DNA of 64,000 nucleotides, taken from assembly GCF_000003815.2 (NCBI RefSeq), contig NC_049996.1, positions 4,843,834 through 4,907,833 of the forward strand, read 5' to 3'. Origin of the DNA: Branchiostoma floridae. Taxonomy: Eukaryota > Chordata > Leptocardii > Amphioxiformes > Branchiostomatidae. Within the stretch, counting starts at the first letter, position 1; the number at the start of each line of letters is the position of its first letter. Of the stretch, positions 53,701-64,000 are shown piece after piece. The notes under the pieces were generated by a model. The model was not told where the DNA came from. It ran no database searches and saw only the letters and a list, made by a program, of their open reading frames with translations. The position numbers and the translations under genes were made by a program.

Positions 53701-56698
53701 CTGCCAATATTTCCAGAAACTGCTCGTGACAGAGAATGTACTTCGTACCTGTTCCACAACTGACGTCAAACTGGTAGTCACCATTGATCCAGAAGACTTC
53801 CGGGCCAGCGGCAATCATCTCCTCCTGACTCGTGAAACCAAACATGGCTACAGAGTGTTGTCTAAATCTCTAAACACAGGTAAAATTTCTTCACTAACTC
53901 TTGTCAAATAATCTATAATGCAATTACTAGCCCTTGTTCCCTGGTATTAAAACCAAGTACAGCGCTGCCTAAGACATCTATCCAGTTGACTTTATTTCTT
54001 TTTGCATGTTTCACTTTAATTGATCATTCTACGATCTGGTACTTTTGAAAGACAAAGTGTACATTTAAAAGCAAATGAGCTAAATTCGATATTAAACGCT
54101 ATGATGCATGCTAAAAATTCATTTTCAGACCGGTAAATTTCATAGGGTTGTCTGACCTATCCCAGATGCGCTTGATCCTAATCGGAGCGTGATCCATGAT
54201 GCGAATTAACAGGACCGCAAGCGTTAATTTTTTACGACCAGGTTCCCATATTTGTTTTGACCCAAGTAGCAATAGGAGTGAACTACGTCAGTCTGACCGG
54301 CACTGAGTCTTACCCAAACGAGAATGTTTGTTTTGAGAACGACCGGCCAGATTAATCACTTCCGACGCGTTTTTGGATAACCCAGCTGGGCTCCGAAGAG
54401 CATAAAGGCGCATCTGGAACACAGCAATGCTGCTGAAAGTGTTTTTGGAATGATCATTTGGAATGAGCCCAGTCTTGCATTGCATGGTGGGTAAAAAGGG
54501 AAAGTCTTCATTATGGCCAAGTTGACTGAATCATATGCACACAGGTGATTTTGGGACAGTGAATTTTTGCAGTGGAGGGATACGAAGCTAAATATGCTGT
54601 GTTTTCTTGCATATGTGACCTTGAATTCCCACACTTATTCCAGTTCTTCAGTATATACTGCATCTTATCTACTATACTTGTGCTAATAAAAGATGCATTC
54701 ATTCATGATTTACAACTGTCTATCTAACGACCTGTCTATTTCTACAGATCTGTTCTGCCTGATAAACAACCTGGCATCATTCAAAGGGAAAACTACCATG
54801 CTGACACAGGAGAACTCAATCGCCGACAAAATTGCTGGCACCTCCAACACAAGTAGGTCTATCTTTTAATGTGCAAAATCACCCGTCTTCTTAAGTTGCC
54901 CCGAAAACCGAGGAATCGTTCTCTTCTGAGCACAACAAAACTAAAAAAAAAAGATCCAAACATAAACAAAGATACATTCAGAGCCACATGAGAGCGGATA
55001 AAAGTAAGTATGTGAGGTATAGAGGGAATGAATGAGTAGAGAACAGTGAGTGGTAGAATCAGAGAGAGAAAGAGAGACAGAGAGACAGAGAGACAGAGAG
55101 AGAGAGAGAGAGGTGTAAGAGACAACGAAATTGAAAGCAAGCTACACAGTTAACCATACCTAATAAAGTGGCCAAAAGTGCCTTCAGAACGGACAGTGCG
55201 AGGACAACCAAACTTAACTACTTTTGACAAGAAGGAGTAAGTTTCAAATTTTTCGTGTTGCCACGGCAGCACGTTTCTAAATGGCATACTTTACAACATT
55301 CACTTATTTTAGTTTTAACAAATTTGATTGATTTTAAATTTTTTCTTACCAAACCACTCTTGTTTTATATATATTTGAGGAATAACGCATTTAAAGTAAG
55401 TGAAGTATGGTAGATTTTTAGAGCAAAACGTGGTTTCTCCTTATTTTCTGCACAGATTATAATAATGACTAATAAATACTTACAACAAAACTTGTCAAAA
55501 TATTTTTCATAGATTGGTGAAACATTGAATACAAAGAAATGAAAAAAAAAATTATCCAAAAAAATAAGCCCGCAAAATTAAATCTATGAGCAAAACAAAA
55601 TGGGAACTTGTTGTTTACAGACAGGAGTGTCTAACTCTGGGGGACACTGAGATAAAACTACGTAGCATACATTTAAATATATAAACATACGGGTCTCCAA
55701 AAGCCTTCAGATAGGGTCAAAGACCTTGACCATTGGAAAATGAACCAAAAATCCCCCAAAAAATCATTTTGAAGTGGTTCATGCCACAAATCATACAAAG
55801 GTCATTTGAACAAATATTTGTGCACCCCTGTTCTAAAATGTTGGTCATTTGGTTGTGAAACCAGTGAACAGGAGCGTTATTTATTTGGTAAAAAGATAGC
55901 CAAAAAATTGTTTGTTGTATTGTATGCCAAAACTGTTATTGAGCACATGGGCGCATATGTGATGGGCACTCCTAAGGCAGATTTGATTAGTATTGATTGT
56001 ATAGATAACATTCGTGTGCGCATCAATGTTCATCCGGTTTTCCAAAAAAAGGTTTTCGACCATGCTGTAAATTGTACAAAGCAGTTTTGAAATAAAAACT
56101 TATGCATGTGCCATAAACTAAAAAAAAATATCGAAAAACGGATTTTGATATTATCTATTTTATACGACGGAAGAAAATTCCAAAATTCAGAAAAATGATG
56201 TAACTATTTAAATAATATTGATTAGGGGTGTTTTTTTTAATGGCAAAACTTTTTATTTGCACGCCCGCACCAGGTTTGGGGTTCCAAGAGAATGTTGTCC
56301 TTATAATTAAATTGAAATAGACTTACACATCCAAAGAAGTATTTTTTTTCGTTTAAATAGACAGCGCACTACCAGGCACCGGAGATGAAAGAAACCAAAC
56401 AGTCTGTGAGGATTTGAACGAGGCAGGAGCTTCGAATTCTGTTCCGGTAGACAACGAATCATCCAGCATCGACGGTGCCACTATGGCCGCACGTCCTACT
56501 CCAACTTCTGCACAGCTCCATAGTGCATTCGACACGATCTGTTACTGGATGAAAGTTAGTGACCACAAGTGCTACGGCAGCTTCAAGGAAATCGAGGGAG
56601 AAGTACACCGTTATCTAATCGGTGCTGCGAAGAAAACGGAATCCATCCGACATCTCTTTCAGCCAGCAGCTGCAGGCAAATATGTTAAGTTTGAATAG
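47797..56698 (+). CDS. Death domain - FN3 - FN3 - possible TRADD-N-like adaptor protein
   Basis: Model of nine coding exons: 47797-47866, 48774-48839, 51129-51377, 51728-51760, 51904-52212, 53127-53402, 53493-53879, 54748-54852, 56361-56698. It gives 610 residues; every junction is GT-AG and phase 1. Residues 46-128 form a death domain (DWRELGHRLGLTHDYIEAT, then LEQWRKESGSQATLKMLEE), known in receptor and caspase adaptors for homotypic binding. FN3 domains lie at about 144-240 (IKIKWAPP, YIVEH, FRVKAV) and 244-334 (VMLEWLEPEE, SYIVEKR, FRVSAKN). Residues 335-463 have an alpha/beta pattern (GSIVFVYSCRD, YCRGEVCQYFQKLL, KLVVTIDPEDF) that recalls the TRADD N-terminal domain; this is tentative. 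The 499-610 tail is unrecognised. No signal peptide or membrane helix is seen. The start ATG has A at -3 and G at +4 and follows a strong acceptor at 47771. Exons 1 and 2 are the least certain, as are any 5' untranslated exons. Confidence 0.75.
49061..51018. repeat. Two-unit array of the TACCTCCATGA repeat family in intron 2
   Basis: Unit 1 starts with TACCTCCATGA at 49061 (repeated at about 49093) and ends TCATGGAGGTA at 50084-50094. Unit 2 follows at about 50116 and ends at 51008-51018; each end is followed by TGAGGTCGCC. Both units contain a CTGT/GTGT tract, AACAAGATAACTCAAGAACG, CCCCCTAGCG and GATAACTGCAGAAAGGA. (TA)n tracts border the array on both sides (about 49021-49060 and 51041-51060). 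It is the same family as 27635-28038. Confidence 0.75.
53880..54747. other. Intron 7 of the death-domain gene; no further feature
   Basis: Non-coding between the TRADD-N-like exon and the 105-bp exon. Around 54270-54490 GC rises slightly, but the frames there show no recognisable domain. Confidence 0.5.
54853..56360. other. Intron 8 of the death-domain gene with GA microsatellite and an unrecognised ORF
   Basis: Contains an (AGAG/GACA)n tract at 55061-55112. A 94-codon + frame at 55806-56090 has no recognised domain; it may be part of a dispersed repeat, since intron sequence there is otherwise very AT-rich. The acceptor of the last exon is TTTAAATAG|AC at 56360/56361. Confidence 0.45.
55061..55112. 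repeat. (GA)n / GAGACA microsatellite
   Basis: Purine-only tract made of AGAGAGACAG units and a terminal run of GA. Confidence 0.9.
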
Positions 56699-56836
56699 AG
56701 TTACTAAAGATTTGAATGAAAATCAATCACCCTCAAATTTACTCTTCAAAAGAAATAACCAACGGATGAGCTGCGCCACCATTTTACCATTTTTCTCAAA
56801 CGCTTTAGCATAATTACAGAAGTTTTATGCAGGATA

Positions 56837-56842
56837 ATTAAA
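56837..56842 (+). terminator. Candidate polyadenylation signal ATTAAA of the death-domain gene
   Basis: ATTAAA, the commonest variant of AATAAA, lies 139 bases after the stop and is followed by a GT/T-rich stretch (GGGTCATTCTTTTTT). It is the best-placed candidate for ending this transcript. Confidence 0.35.
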
Positions 56843-56939
56843 TGGGTCATTCTTTTTTAAGGTACAGACTTTGGTAGATAAGTAGACTCAGCAACTTCAA
56901 GATGATAATTAGGCGATGAGGACGCTTTCGAGTATCGCA

Positions 56940-57820
56940 GGGTTACTTAACAACTTGGGTACCTTGGTGATTACAAAAAGGTGGGTATCATGAGAATTCA
57001 CTATAGATTAGGCGGGGTGTCTACAGTGAAAGCACTGTACATCCTACTGCTCATCCTGCCTCATCATGCTCATCCATGCCTGAGTAACTTCGGGGGAGCT
57101 TAGACAATAATCGGCAATAATCATTCATGATCAGACACCACAAATGTACCGAGGCATCTATCGTCACAGTGATAACACTGCACATCCTAATCTTGCCGCC
57201 TCACTAAGCAGTTTGAACAGAAGGAGGCCAGCTATTATGAAAAGTCAGACCGATGAACCAGTGTATCTATGGCGATGCCCCTGCACATCCTCCCTATTTT
57301 ACTGTACATCCTCAATTCAACCCACGTTACAACTTTGGCAACACCTGAAGAAACCTTGGTGATCACCGAAAGGCAATTAACTATTGCGAACAATCAATAC
57401 AGATGAGGCGGATCATCTATGGTGAGGATACTGCGCATTCTGACTTTGCCAGATCATGTAACAACTTAGGTAACGTCTAGAGAGAACGTGGTGATCACAG
57501 AAAGGCGGTAAGCTATGATGAGCAGTCACTGCAGATGAGGCTAATTGTCTATGGTGAGGACACTGCACGGTCTCACATCTTCAGCTCACGTAACAACTTG
57601 GTTAAAGCCTGGAGTAACGTTGGTGATCACAGAAAGGCGGTACGCTATGATGAGCAGTCACTGCAGATGAGGCTAATTGTCTATGTTGAGGATACTGCAC
57701 GGTCTCACATCTTCAGCTCACGTAACAACTTGGTTAAAGCTTGGAGTAACGTTGGTGATCACCGACAGACGACAAGCTTTTATACACAGGCACTTCAGAT
57801 GGACCGGAGTATCTAACTTG
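56940..57820 (+). pseudogene. Broken TPR array (kinesin-light-chain-type repeats)
   Basis: Three units of exactly 132 bp begin at 57403, 57535 and 57667. Each encodes a 44-residue TPR of the pattern MR.I.Y.EDTARS......NNL...W...GDHRKAV.Y.EQSLQ. Unit 57403 has an in-frame TAG at 57478-57480. An older unit at about 57144-57300 (IYRHSDNTAHPNLAASLSSL) loses its frame, and scraps extend back to about 56940. Units 57535 and 57667 are nearly identical over their first ~100 bp. The array has no start and several breaks, so it is a relic. It begins only ~240 bp after the death-domain gene, on the same strand. Confidence 0.75.
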
Positions 57821-58930
57821 AGGAAACTTCACATTCTGACATTACAGGAAACTAAACAAGGATCGCTTTTTAAAAAGCTGACCATTCGACAATTGTCTAT
57901 GGTGAGCATTGAACGGTGTAATGCTAGGTCATGTAAATGCTTTTTGTATCTGTATCTATATAGCCGGTATAATCGCCATTCGGCGTAACACACCAGCTTC
58001 GCAGGCAGGCGGTGCGGCAGCAGCTGGTTATATTACACTGACCGATTCGTCACACCTAACTTGTGCACATCTATTTGCAAGTGTTCTTTAGAGCTATCCA
58101 GAGACGATGCCCCTACTGTGCTTGGTGGTAGCAAATTCCTGATCTGGCTTTGTCTATATATGTAGAAATTAGGAGGTAATTTGCATTATTCCGAATGAAA
58201 GTAGGTGCATTCGAAGAAGTGAGTTTGACAAAAATTGGTATTGGGGAAAATCAAACATATAGACTTAAATGAGAACTAAGCATATTGTAATCTTACAGTG
58301 GTCCATGGTAAATGAACTTCATTTTTGCGTCATATCCAAGATGTGCATGTTGACATATTTAAATAATGTATTTTACTTCTTATGACCATATACAGGGATA
58401 TGCTACTGTAGCCTACTTTGCTGAAATAAGCGTTTCTTACTTTGTGTAGGTGGCACTTTTCAATTTAGCTGGCGCTTCTAGTAGGCTGCCGCAAATTTTG
58501 AGACTCCGATGACTGACACTCATATCGAGTATAAATCTACTAATATCTGGATACCTGCTACCAATCGGGACACTGTCATTGGACTGAAAGGTGGTTTCGT
58601 GAGAGAATTTTATCGTCGTGTCTGATCTGTGTCTGCGACTCAAGTACCGAAAGCTGGGTGTCAGGATACGACACCTCCAGCATAGCCAGGTATTGTAGTC
58701 AACAAGAAGACGAAAGCTCCTCTGAATAACTATATACAACTGCCTTTGCGCTCCCTGGGCGTTCTCCAAGTAACACCAAGACCAAGAGGCTGTAAAGCCT
58801 GAAAGAACCATGCAAGCCAAATCCACACGGTGTTAGGACAAAGACCACCATCAGTTGCTGATTATTTTACTTCCTTCAAATACAAATCGGCTTTGTCATG
58901 TCAAGTTCTCGTAACTCACTGAAACAGATC
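57821..58930. other. No gene seen
   Basis: Spacer between the TPR relic and the LINE. The - strand 129-codon frame at 58437-58826 is somewhat GC-richer than its surroundings, but I recognise no domain in it. Confidence 0.4.
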
Positions 58931-61200
58931 TCAACAGAATACGTAGCCCAACTCAAGGCACGGTCGTCGACCCCGCATTCTTGGAAGTGTTGTCATCCCT
59001 CCACAACCTGCGGTGCCGAGGCCAACGCCTTTGCCACCTATTTTGGTCTGCAATGCTAGATCCCCGTGTAAGAAGATGGAAGAACTACAAACGGTTCGAC
59101 TCCAAAATAACATCCAAGTAGCAGTGATTACTGAGACGTGGTTTAATGCTGACGTGCCGACTACCTGGTGGGATATCGAGGGCTATCACCTGTAGTCAAA
59201 ACCACGAGCCAACAGACAGGGAGGAGGAGTCGCAGTTTATGTTACCAACGACATCCCTGCACAAGAGCTGGACATTACAGTCCCTGATGAACTGGAGAGC
59301 CTTTGGATTTTTCAAACCAAAACGTCTCCCTCGTGTAGCACCCAGCAGTGCTTTATGCGCAGTATATCTGCCACCTGCCTCTGTGTATGGAACGACATTA
59401 ATCGATCACATAACTGATTCCGTCAACAACCTCCGAGTTAAGACGCGGAGCGTCGGTGTTTGCACTGCGGGCGACGTCAATCGGCTAGACGCTAAACAGC
59501 TCTAAACAAATCGTTGACATTCCAACAAGGATGGAAGCCACACTCGGCCCGGTCATCACAATCTCATTTCGGCTGTATGACAAACCGACCTTGTTACCGC
59601 AGGGACCAGCGACCATAGCGTCATCATCTTGAAACCCAAGGTAGCCGTCCGCAGTAACAAAGCCCAAGCAAAGACTGTCAGACCACTACCTGAGTCTAAG
59701 ATTGGAAGCTTTGGCCAGGCTGTTGCAAAACACAGGTGGAATGAAGTCCTAAATGCCCCAGACACTCAGTCGAAAACAAACGCTTTTTTGACACCATTTG
59801 CAACAAAATAGAAGAACACTTCCCAACTAAAACCACCATAATGCACATCAAAGACAAGTACTGGGTAACTCCTGAAGCCTGGTGTGAATTACGTAACACA
59901 ATAAAGAAACAGATCAAAAACAGAATAAATACTCACACTTAATGTGGATGCAGTTGACCTGGCTGACAAAAAGCCAATAGCGAACGCTGTTAAGGACGTG
60001 CTATGCAAGGACGTGCTATGCCACATCTCTACCGCCGCTGGACCCAAGCCTACTTCCCACCTCCCTCCCAGCACAGCCCTTGCCTGAGATCAAACCATGA
60101 GAGATGGAAGTTATTGACCATGTGTAACAACAGAACAACACTATCTAATACAAGTAGAGAAATATTCAATGTAATTCTATCATGTCCCGACTCCATATCT
60201 GTCCACCTAGGCCAATATATATATAATGCTATGCAAAAGAGAAGTCGTGCTTTAACAATGTAAAATACACTATGCCGCCTTATTTTCTATTATGTTAGAT
60301 TAGTATACTCATGTAGATAGTTCGTAGTTGCTAGTAGTACATGTTGCTTGCCATACATTGTACCTGATACAATCGTTGTGCAATAAACTTGTATACAATA
60401 GACTTGTATTCTAAGCTGAAAAATGTCCAGGCACGAAAAGCCACTGGCCTTGATGGCGTTCCAGGATGAATCGTAAAGTAATTTGCATAATGAGTTTAGC
60501 ATACCCATATCAGCTATACTGACTGCCTCAATAGCTGAAGTGTATGTATATGTGCCCTCCCAATGGCGCTGAGCAAATGTCCCTCTACCAAAGACTAATC
60601 CTCCTGACTTGAATGAGCTCCGTCCAGTCACTCCAGTGTCATCGACCCCAATCTTGGCCAAAGTGTCTGAAAGTTTCTGCGTGGACTCTCGACGACATCA
60701 AGCCCAAGATCGACAAATCACAGTTTGGTTGTGTGGCTGCATGGGAAGTCAACCACTCACTGCCTTGTGGACATTGTCCACCATCTTTACAGAACGTCGG
60801 ACAAACCCAGCACTGTTAGGACTCTCACCATCACTGATTTCGCGAAAGCATTCGATAGAGTGGATCATACGATAGCTGTAACGAGTCTCCTCCAGCTTGG
60901 AGTCTAGGTGGATCATCAGTTTCCTGACACAGGAACAGAGGGTGCGGTACAAAGATTCCTTCTCGGACTGGAGCGTGACACCATGCGGCATTCCACCACT
61001 CAAAATTGACAACCACCCTCTTCAAGAGGTTAAAGCGGCTAAGTTACTGCGCCTGTACATTCAAGCAGACCTCAGATGGAACACCCAAGGCTCGTTCTCA
61101 TTTAAATGTCGAAATAAATGCTGTCACCTGACTTTACGACTTGATATTGAGCAAACCATAGACAACATCACTGGTTCTTTCATTATTCCACAACCCCTGT
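58931..61200 (+). pseudogene. Decayed LINE (endonuclease + reverse transcriptase) with nested LINE 3' end
   Basis: In order on +, with many stops and frameshifts. Endonuclease start: VCNARSPCKKMEELQTV...VAVITETWF (about 59043-59145). Next endonuclease part: RQGGGVAVYVTNDIPA (about 59213-59260), then GTSDHSVIILKP (about 59606). RT start: ARKATGLDGVPG (about 60437-60471). RT fingers: LNELRPVTPVSSTPILAKVSE (about 60610). RT motif: LTITDFAKAFDRVDH (about 60825-60870), and WIISFLTQEQRVRYKDSFSDW (about 60912). After TPCGIP a deletion removes the catalytic FxDD region and joins to EVKAAKLLRLYIQADLRWNT. The segment at about 60090-60400 is the 3' end of another LINE inserted within it. This is a jockey/CR1-type non-LTR element; the clade is unresolved. 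Confidence 0.75.
60130..60400 (+). mobile_element. Nested LINE 3' end, same family as 39.5-41.5 kb
   Basis: It reads EIFNVILSCPDSISVHLGQY then IYNAM before a stop, matching FNLLMSCPDYLSSYLGQYIC in the remnant ending at 40398. It is followed by a related 3' end (TTGTGCAATAAACTTGTA at about 60376). It separates the endonuclease and RT parts of the host LINE, so it inserted later. Confidence 0.65.
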
Positions 61201-61998
61201 AATGTTTTACAAAAGAGGCACAACAACATTCGTATTGGTTAATGGCTTAGAAGATTATTATAACCACGGCTGGGCTTTCACCCCCTACAAAGTTCTGTCC
61301 CCTGAGAAGAAACGAAGAATTCAAATAGTAGCCAAAAGTGTAATAATTCAGTTCCCAGAATGATTGTTCAGTAGGTAAAACCAGCTACCCAGGCCCTCTG
61401 TCCGATCACGTCAGATCGCTACTGTCACTGATCTTGGTGTCTGTGTGAGGTGGCTTATGCCCGTCGCCAGATTCGGTAACAAACGTTACCACCATGCATG
61501 AGTGCGATGGTTGCCACGGTCATATTATTCACGTATAAGACTAGAAATTATATTTTTTCGTCTCTCAAGTATGATAGTTTATTCATAAACTTTTACATAT
61601 CTCTGCATGTATCTTTGAAACTGAATTATGGAAGAGACAACATTCCTGCTTGTACAAGGTGTTGGTAAACTAAAACAGGAGGTATTTGAAACATGTGTTT
61701 CTACATCTTCTTGTTCCATATCTGTTGTACGCACTATTCTGATTTGTCACGCAAATCTCGGCTAGGTCAGACCATCAGAAGCCCTTTTCTGTACAGGATC
61801 TAGGAATACATTTTCTTTTAATTTGCCACAATAACCCCCAGGATTTTAGTTTTTTTAGCTCATAATTAATTATCAAGTCTCCCTGCAAGTTATGCTGAAT
61901 AAGTGGTTTGCCTCTTTTGATTTATAATGGTCGTAAGTCTTGTATGAAACATTGAATTGCTGTTGAACAATGTTGAATATAATTCTTCTCCATCTCCT
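61201..61998. other. No gene seen
   Basis: AT-rich spacer. The first ~150 bp may still be LINE remains, but no motif is clear. Confidence 0.4.
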
Positions 61999-62372
61999 AG
62001 GCCACACCAATTTAATTTCTTGGTTCACGGATTTTTGCATAAAAAATATGGAGCGAGAGGGCGAATTAAAAATAAAAATAAGAATTCTAAAATTGTTGGG
62101 GTAAAGGTAAGGGCTAATCCAAAACATAAAGAATAAAAAGTTTTCAGCTTGAAAAAAGTACGAAAAGTGTCACTATTACTTTACAGTAACAGCACCTGTA
62201 CCCACACTTTAAGTAGCTTATAATATAAAGGGCAATTTGCTACACCAGAAAGTTAGTGAATGGTTTCATTAATGGTGAAAATTTGCTGAGTGGTAATTTT
62301 TATTTTTATTTTTTTTTCCAAAAAATAGGAGCGAGCGAATCCGTGAACCAAGAAATTAAATTGGTGTGGCCT
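61999..62372. mobile_element. Long-TIR MITE, AGGCCACACC family (copy 2)
   Basis: A perfect 33-bp inverted repeat bounds the element (61999-62031 and 62340-62372). It differs from the ends of 15751-16629 only at a few positions (AGGCCAcACCAATTTAATTT). Subterminal GGAGCGAGAGGGCGAA corresponds to GGAGCGACAGGGCGAA in copy 1. It is 374 bp long against 879 bp, so the two differ by a large internal indel. It is non-coding. Confidence 0.8.
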
Positions 62373-63909
62373 TATGAAAGCATATCATCTGAATGCTGCA
62401 AACAGGCAAACTGACTGTATGTGATATTGTAAATGTCAAAAGTTTGACTGCACTGAACTTTGAACTGAAGAAGTCATTGTAACCCCAAACATGCCAGAGT
62501 TTGACGTTACAAATCACTGATGTCACAGATGTGTATCTGTTAATCCTCTCTTCACACTACCTAGATAATACTTTAAACTGGTTTGTTCTTGGAAACTCGC
62601 GATTCTGATACTTTTCAGCCTTGCAATGATATCCTTTTATTTCCCCTATTGTTGTGATATTGAAATGGTTGCCCAATCCTCTTGTGTACTCATTTACAAG
62701 CTCCAGATATGTACTGATCATTAGGAATGATCTTAGACTTAGACTTATTACAGCCCATTTTCCAGATCAGAATATATTGCCTTGGTCATAGTTAAGTCAT
62801 CTTGATCAAATAATGTTCTTTGCTAATTGTTATTCTAACAGTTTATGAGCATTTAATGCTCTTGGACTATTCTCTTCCTTTCATACTTGCTACTACATAA
62901 ATTAATGTGCTTTCTTCTTGAATCTTGAATGTTACCCTTTTGTCTACTGTAACTCTCTACATGAAAACTTAAGTCTTTGTACCTTCTCTCAACTACTATA
63001 TCTTGACAGCCCTTGGACGCAATAGTTTTAGTCAGACCCAGTCCTCAAAATCTCATTTTATGATCTCTTTAAGTACCATTTTCCATACATCAGGCATTTC
63101 TCACTAATATGATATATATTAAAATGGTGACCAAAACAAATGTTCTTTCTCATTATACTTTCCTTCTTAGACTTTTCTGTCTCTTCATTGTGATGATTTT
63201 TTTCTATCTCATCACATGAACTATTTCATCTACATTGATTCTTTGTGACATGCACAAGCTTAAGACTGGTGCTCTAACATAAAGAAGTTTGATTCCATTG
63301 TGTTGAAAGTAGAAATTGAAATTCACCTTGAAATTTGTTAAGTAATAATTCTATATAGTTTAGTTGAATATCATGCAAGATGAGTGTATTAACAAGACAT
63401 ATTTAATTTCTTAAGAAGAATATGACTATATAATTATCTTTTTGAGGATGTATTGCAACAAGTTGGTTGCAAGTAATATTGCTCCTTGTCTCAGAGCTTT
63501 AAGCTGCTTTGAAATTATCTTATAAAAGTATATTTCTAAATTCTATCTTACGGCTTTTTGCTTAATCCTGGAAGCTTCATCAAGTTTGAACTTGTAGATT
63601 TTACTTTCATGCAAATTCGATTTTCTAGAACAACAATGCAGTCGTCAGTCATTTCACCAAAAGTCATTAATTCTCTTTGAAACTTGTTGCCAAAACACAA
63701 AGTTTTATTAGGCTTGTATTTCTTTTCACTGGATCACTACAATAAAATTTGAGGAGAGGGAAAATTATCAGAACAATATTCAATAAATAATAAAGATGAC
63801 ATTAATTTTTTGTTGAGACATTTGTTTCTGTAAACACTTCTATACAAGTTATCACATTGAGTCCCTACCATGACTCTTTTTCAAGACAATTCCATCCATG
63901 TAGTATTAC

Positions 63910-63941
<32 letters not shown>

Positions 63942-64000
63942 TTGATCATTTCTTATTGCCTAATGTAGGTTTACCTCAAATTGCTGTTATGATAATGTAA
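62373..64000. other. No gene; T-rich on the + strand, TA/TG microsatellite near the end
   Basis: The strand is pyrimidine-rich, the opposite bias to 1-17 kb. A (TA)n(TG)n tract lies at 63909-63940. No exon-like open frame with splice sites was recognised. Confidence 0.5.

Noticed and set aside
1-64000. CRISPR array, bacterial operon or phage-like system
   Set aside because: Spliceosomal introns, LINE/SINE/MITE content and tyrosinase show a metazoan genome. The direct repeats lack regular spacers.

Overview
The window is eukaryotic and AT-rich, with intron-containing genes whose exons are clearly more GC-rich than their surroundings, and it is dense in small inverted-repeat transposons and decayed retrotransposons. 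The best guess is an invertebrate chordate, a lancelet (Branchiostoma). The grounds are a chordate-type tyrosinase, a death-domain/fibronectin-III gene, a 44-residue TPR array of the kinesin-light-chain type, and the mix of CR1-like LINEs, Penelope-like elements, tRNA-derived SINEs and MITEs. This is inference; no search was possible.

Layout. 1-19 kb has no recognisable host gene. It is mostly old, diverged direct repeats, purine-rich on the + strand. Set into them are a hAT-like MITE (1610-2049), two related CAGGG/CCCTG elements with 5-bp target duplications (4974-5329, 17069-17456), a third with GGTGCACCC arrays (11031-11398), a TTAA-flanked element (12013-12450), a LINE 3' scrap (about 13200), a Penelope-like fragment with a GIY-YIG endonuclease (14654-15341), a long-TIR MITE (15751-16629) and a second hAT-like MITE (18668-19100). 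19.2-21.3 kb holds a probable - strand multi-exon gene of unknown function.

24.5-28.8 kb holds a complete five-exon tyrosinase gene (+): 553 residues, all six copper histidines present, signal peptide, one C-terminal membrane helix and a short tail. 29-47 kb has no confident host gene. It contains a duplicated block that looks like a non-coding first exon (31.4 and 34.4 kb), unrecognised ORFs at 36-38 kb, a (CACT)n microsatellite, a LINE 3' end (39.5-41.5 kb) meeting an oppositely oriented tRNA-derived SINE, a piggyBac-like MITE carrying CRE and YY1-like motifs (42467-43383), and a 100-N assembly gap (45707-45806) beside an inverted repeat.

47.8-56.7 kb holds the most interesting gene. It is a nine-exon + strand model (610 residues) with an N-terminal death domain, two fibronectin type III domains and an exon that may be a TRADD-N-like alpha/beta module. 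All eight introns are phase 1. Immediately downstream on the same strand is a broken TPR array (about 56.9-57.8 kb), followed by nested, frameshifted LINE remains (58.9-61.2 kb) and a second copy of the long-TIR MITE (61999-62372). The last 1.6 kb is T-rich with no visible gene.

The tyrosinase and the death-domain gene have no obvious functional link. One would make melanin-type pigment in a secretory compartment. The other looks like an intracellular death-fold adaptor. They do share an intronic repeat family with TACCTCCATGA/TCATGGAGGTA ends.
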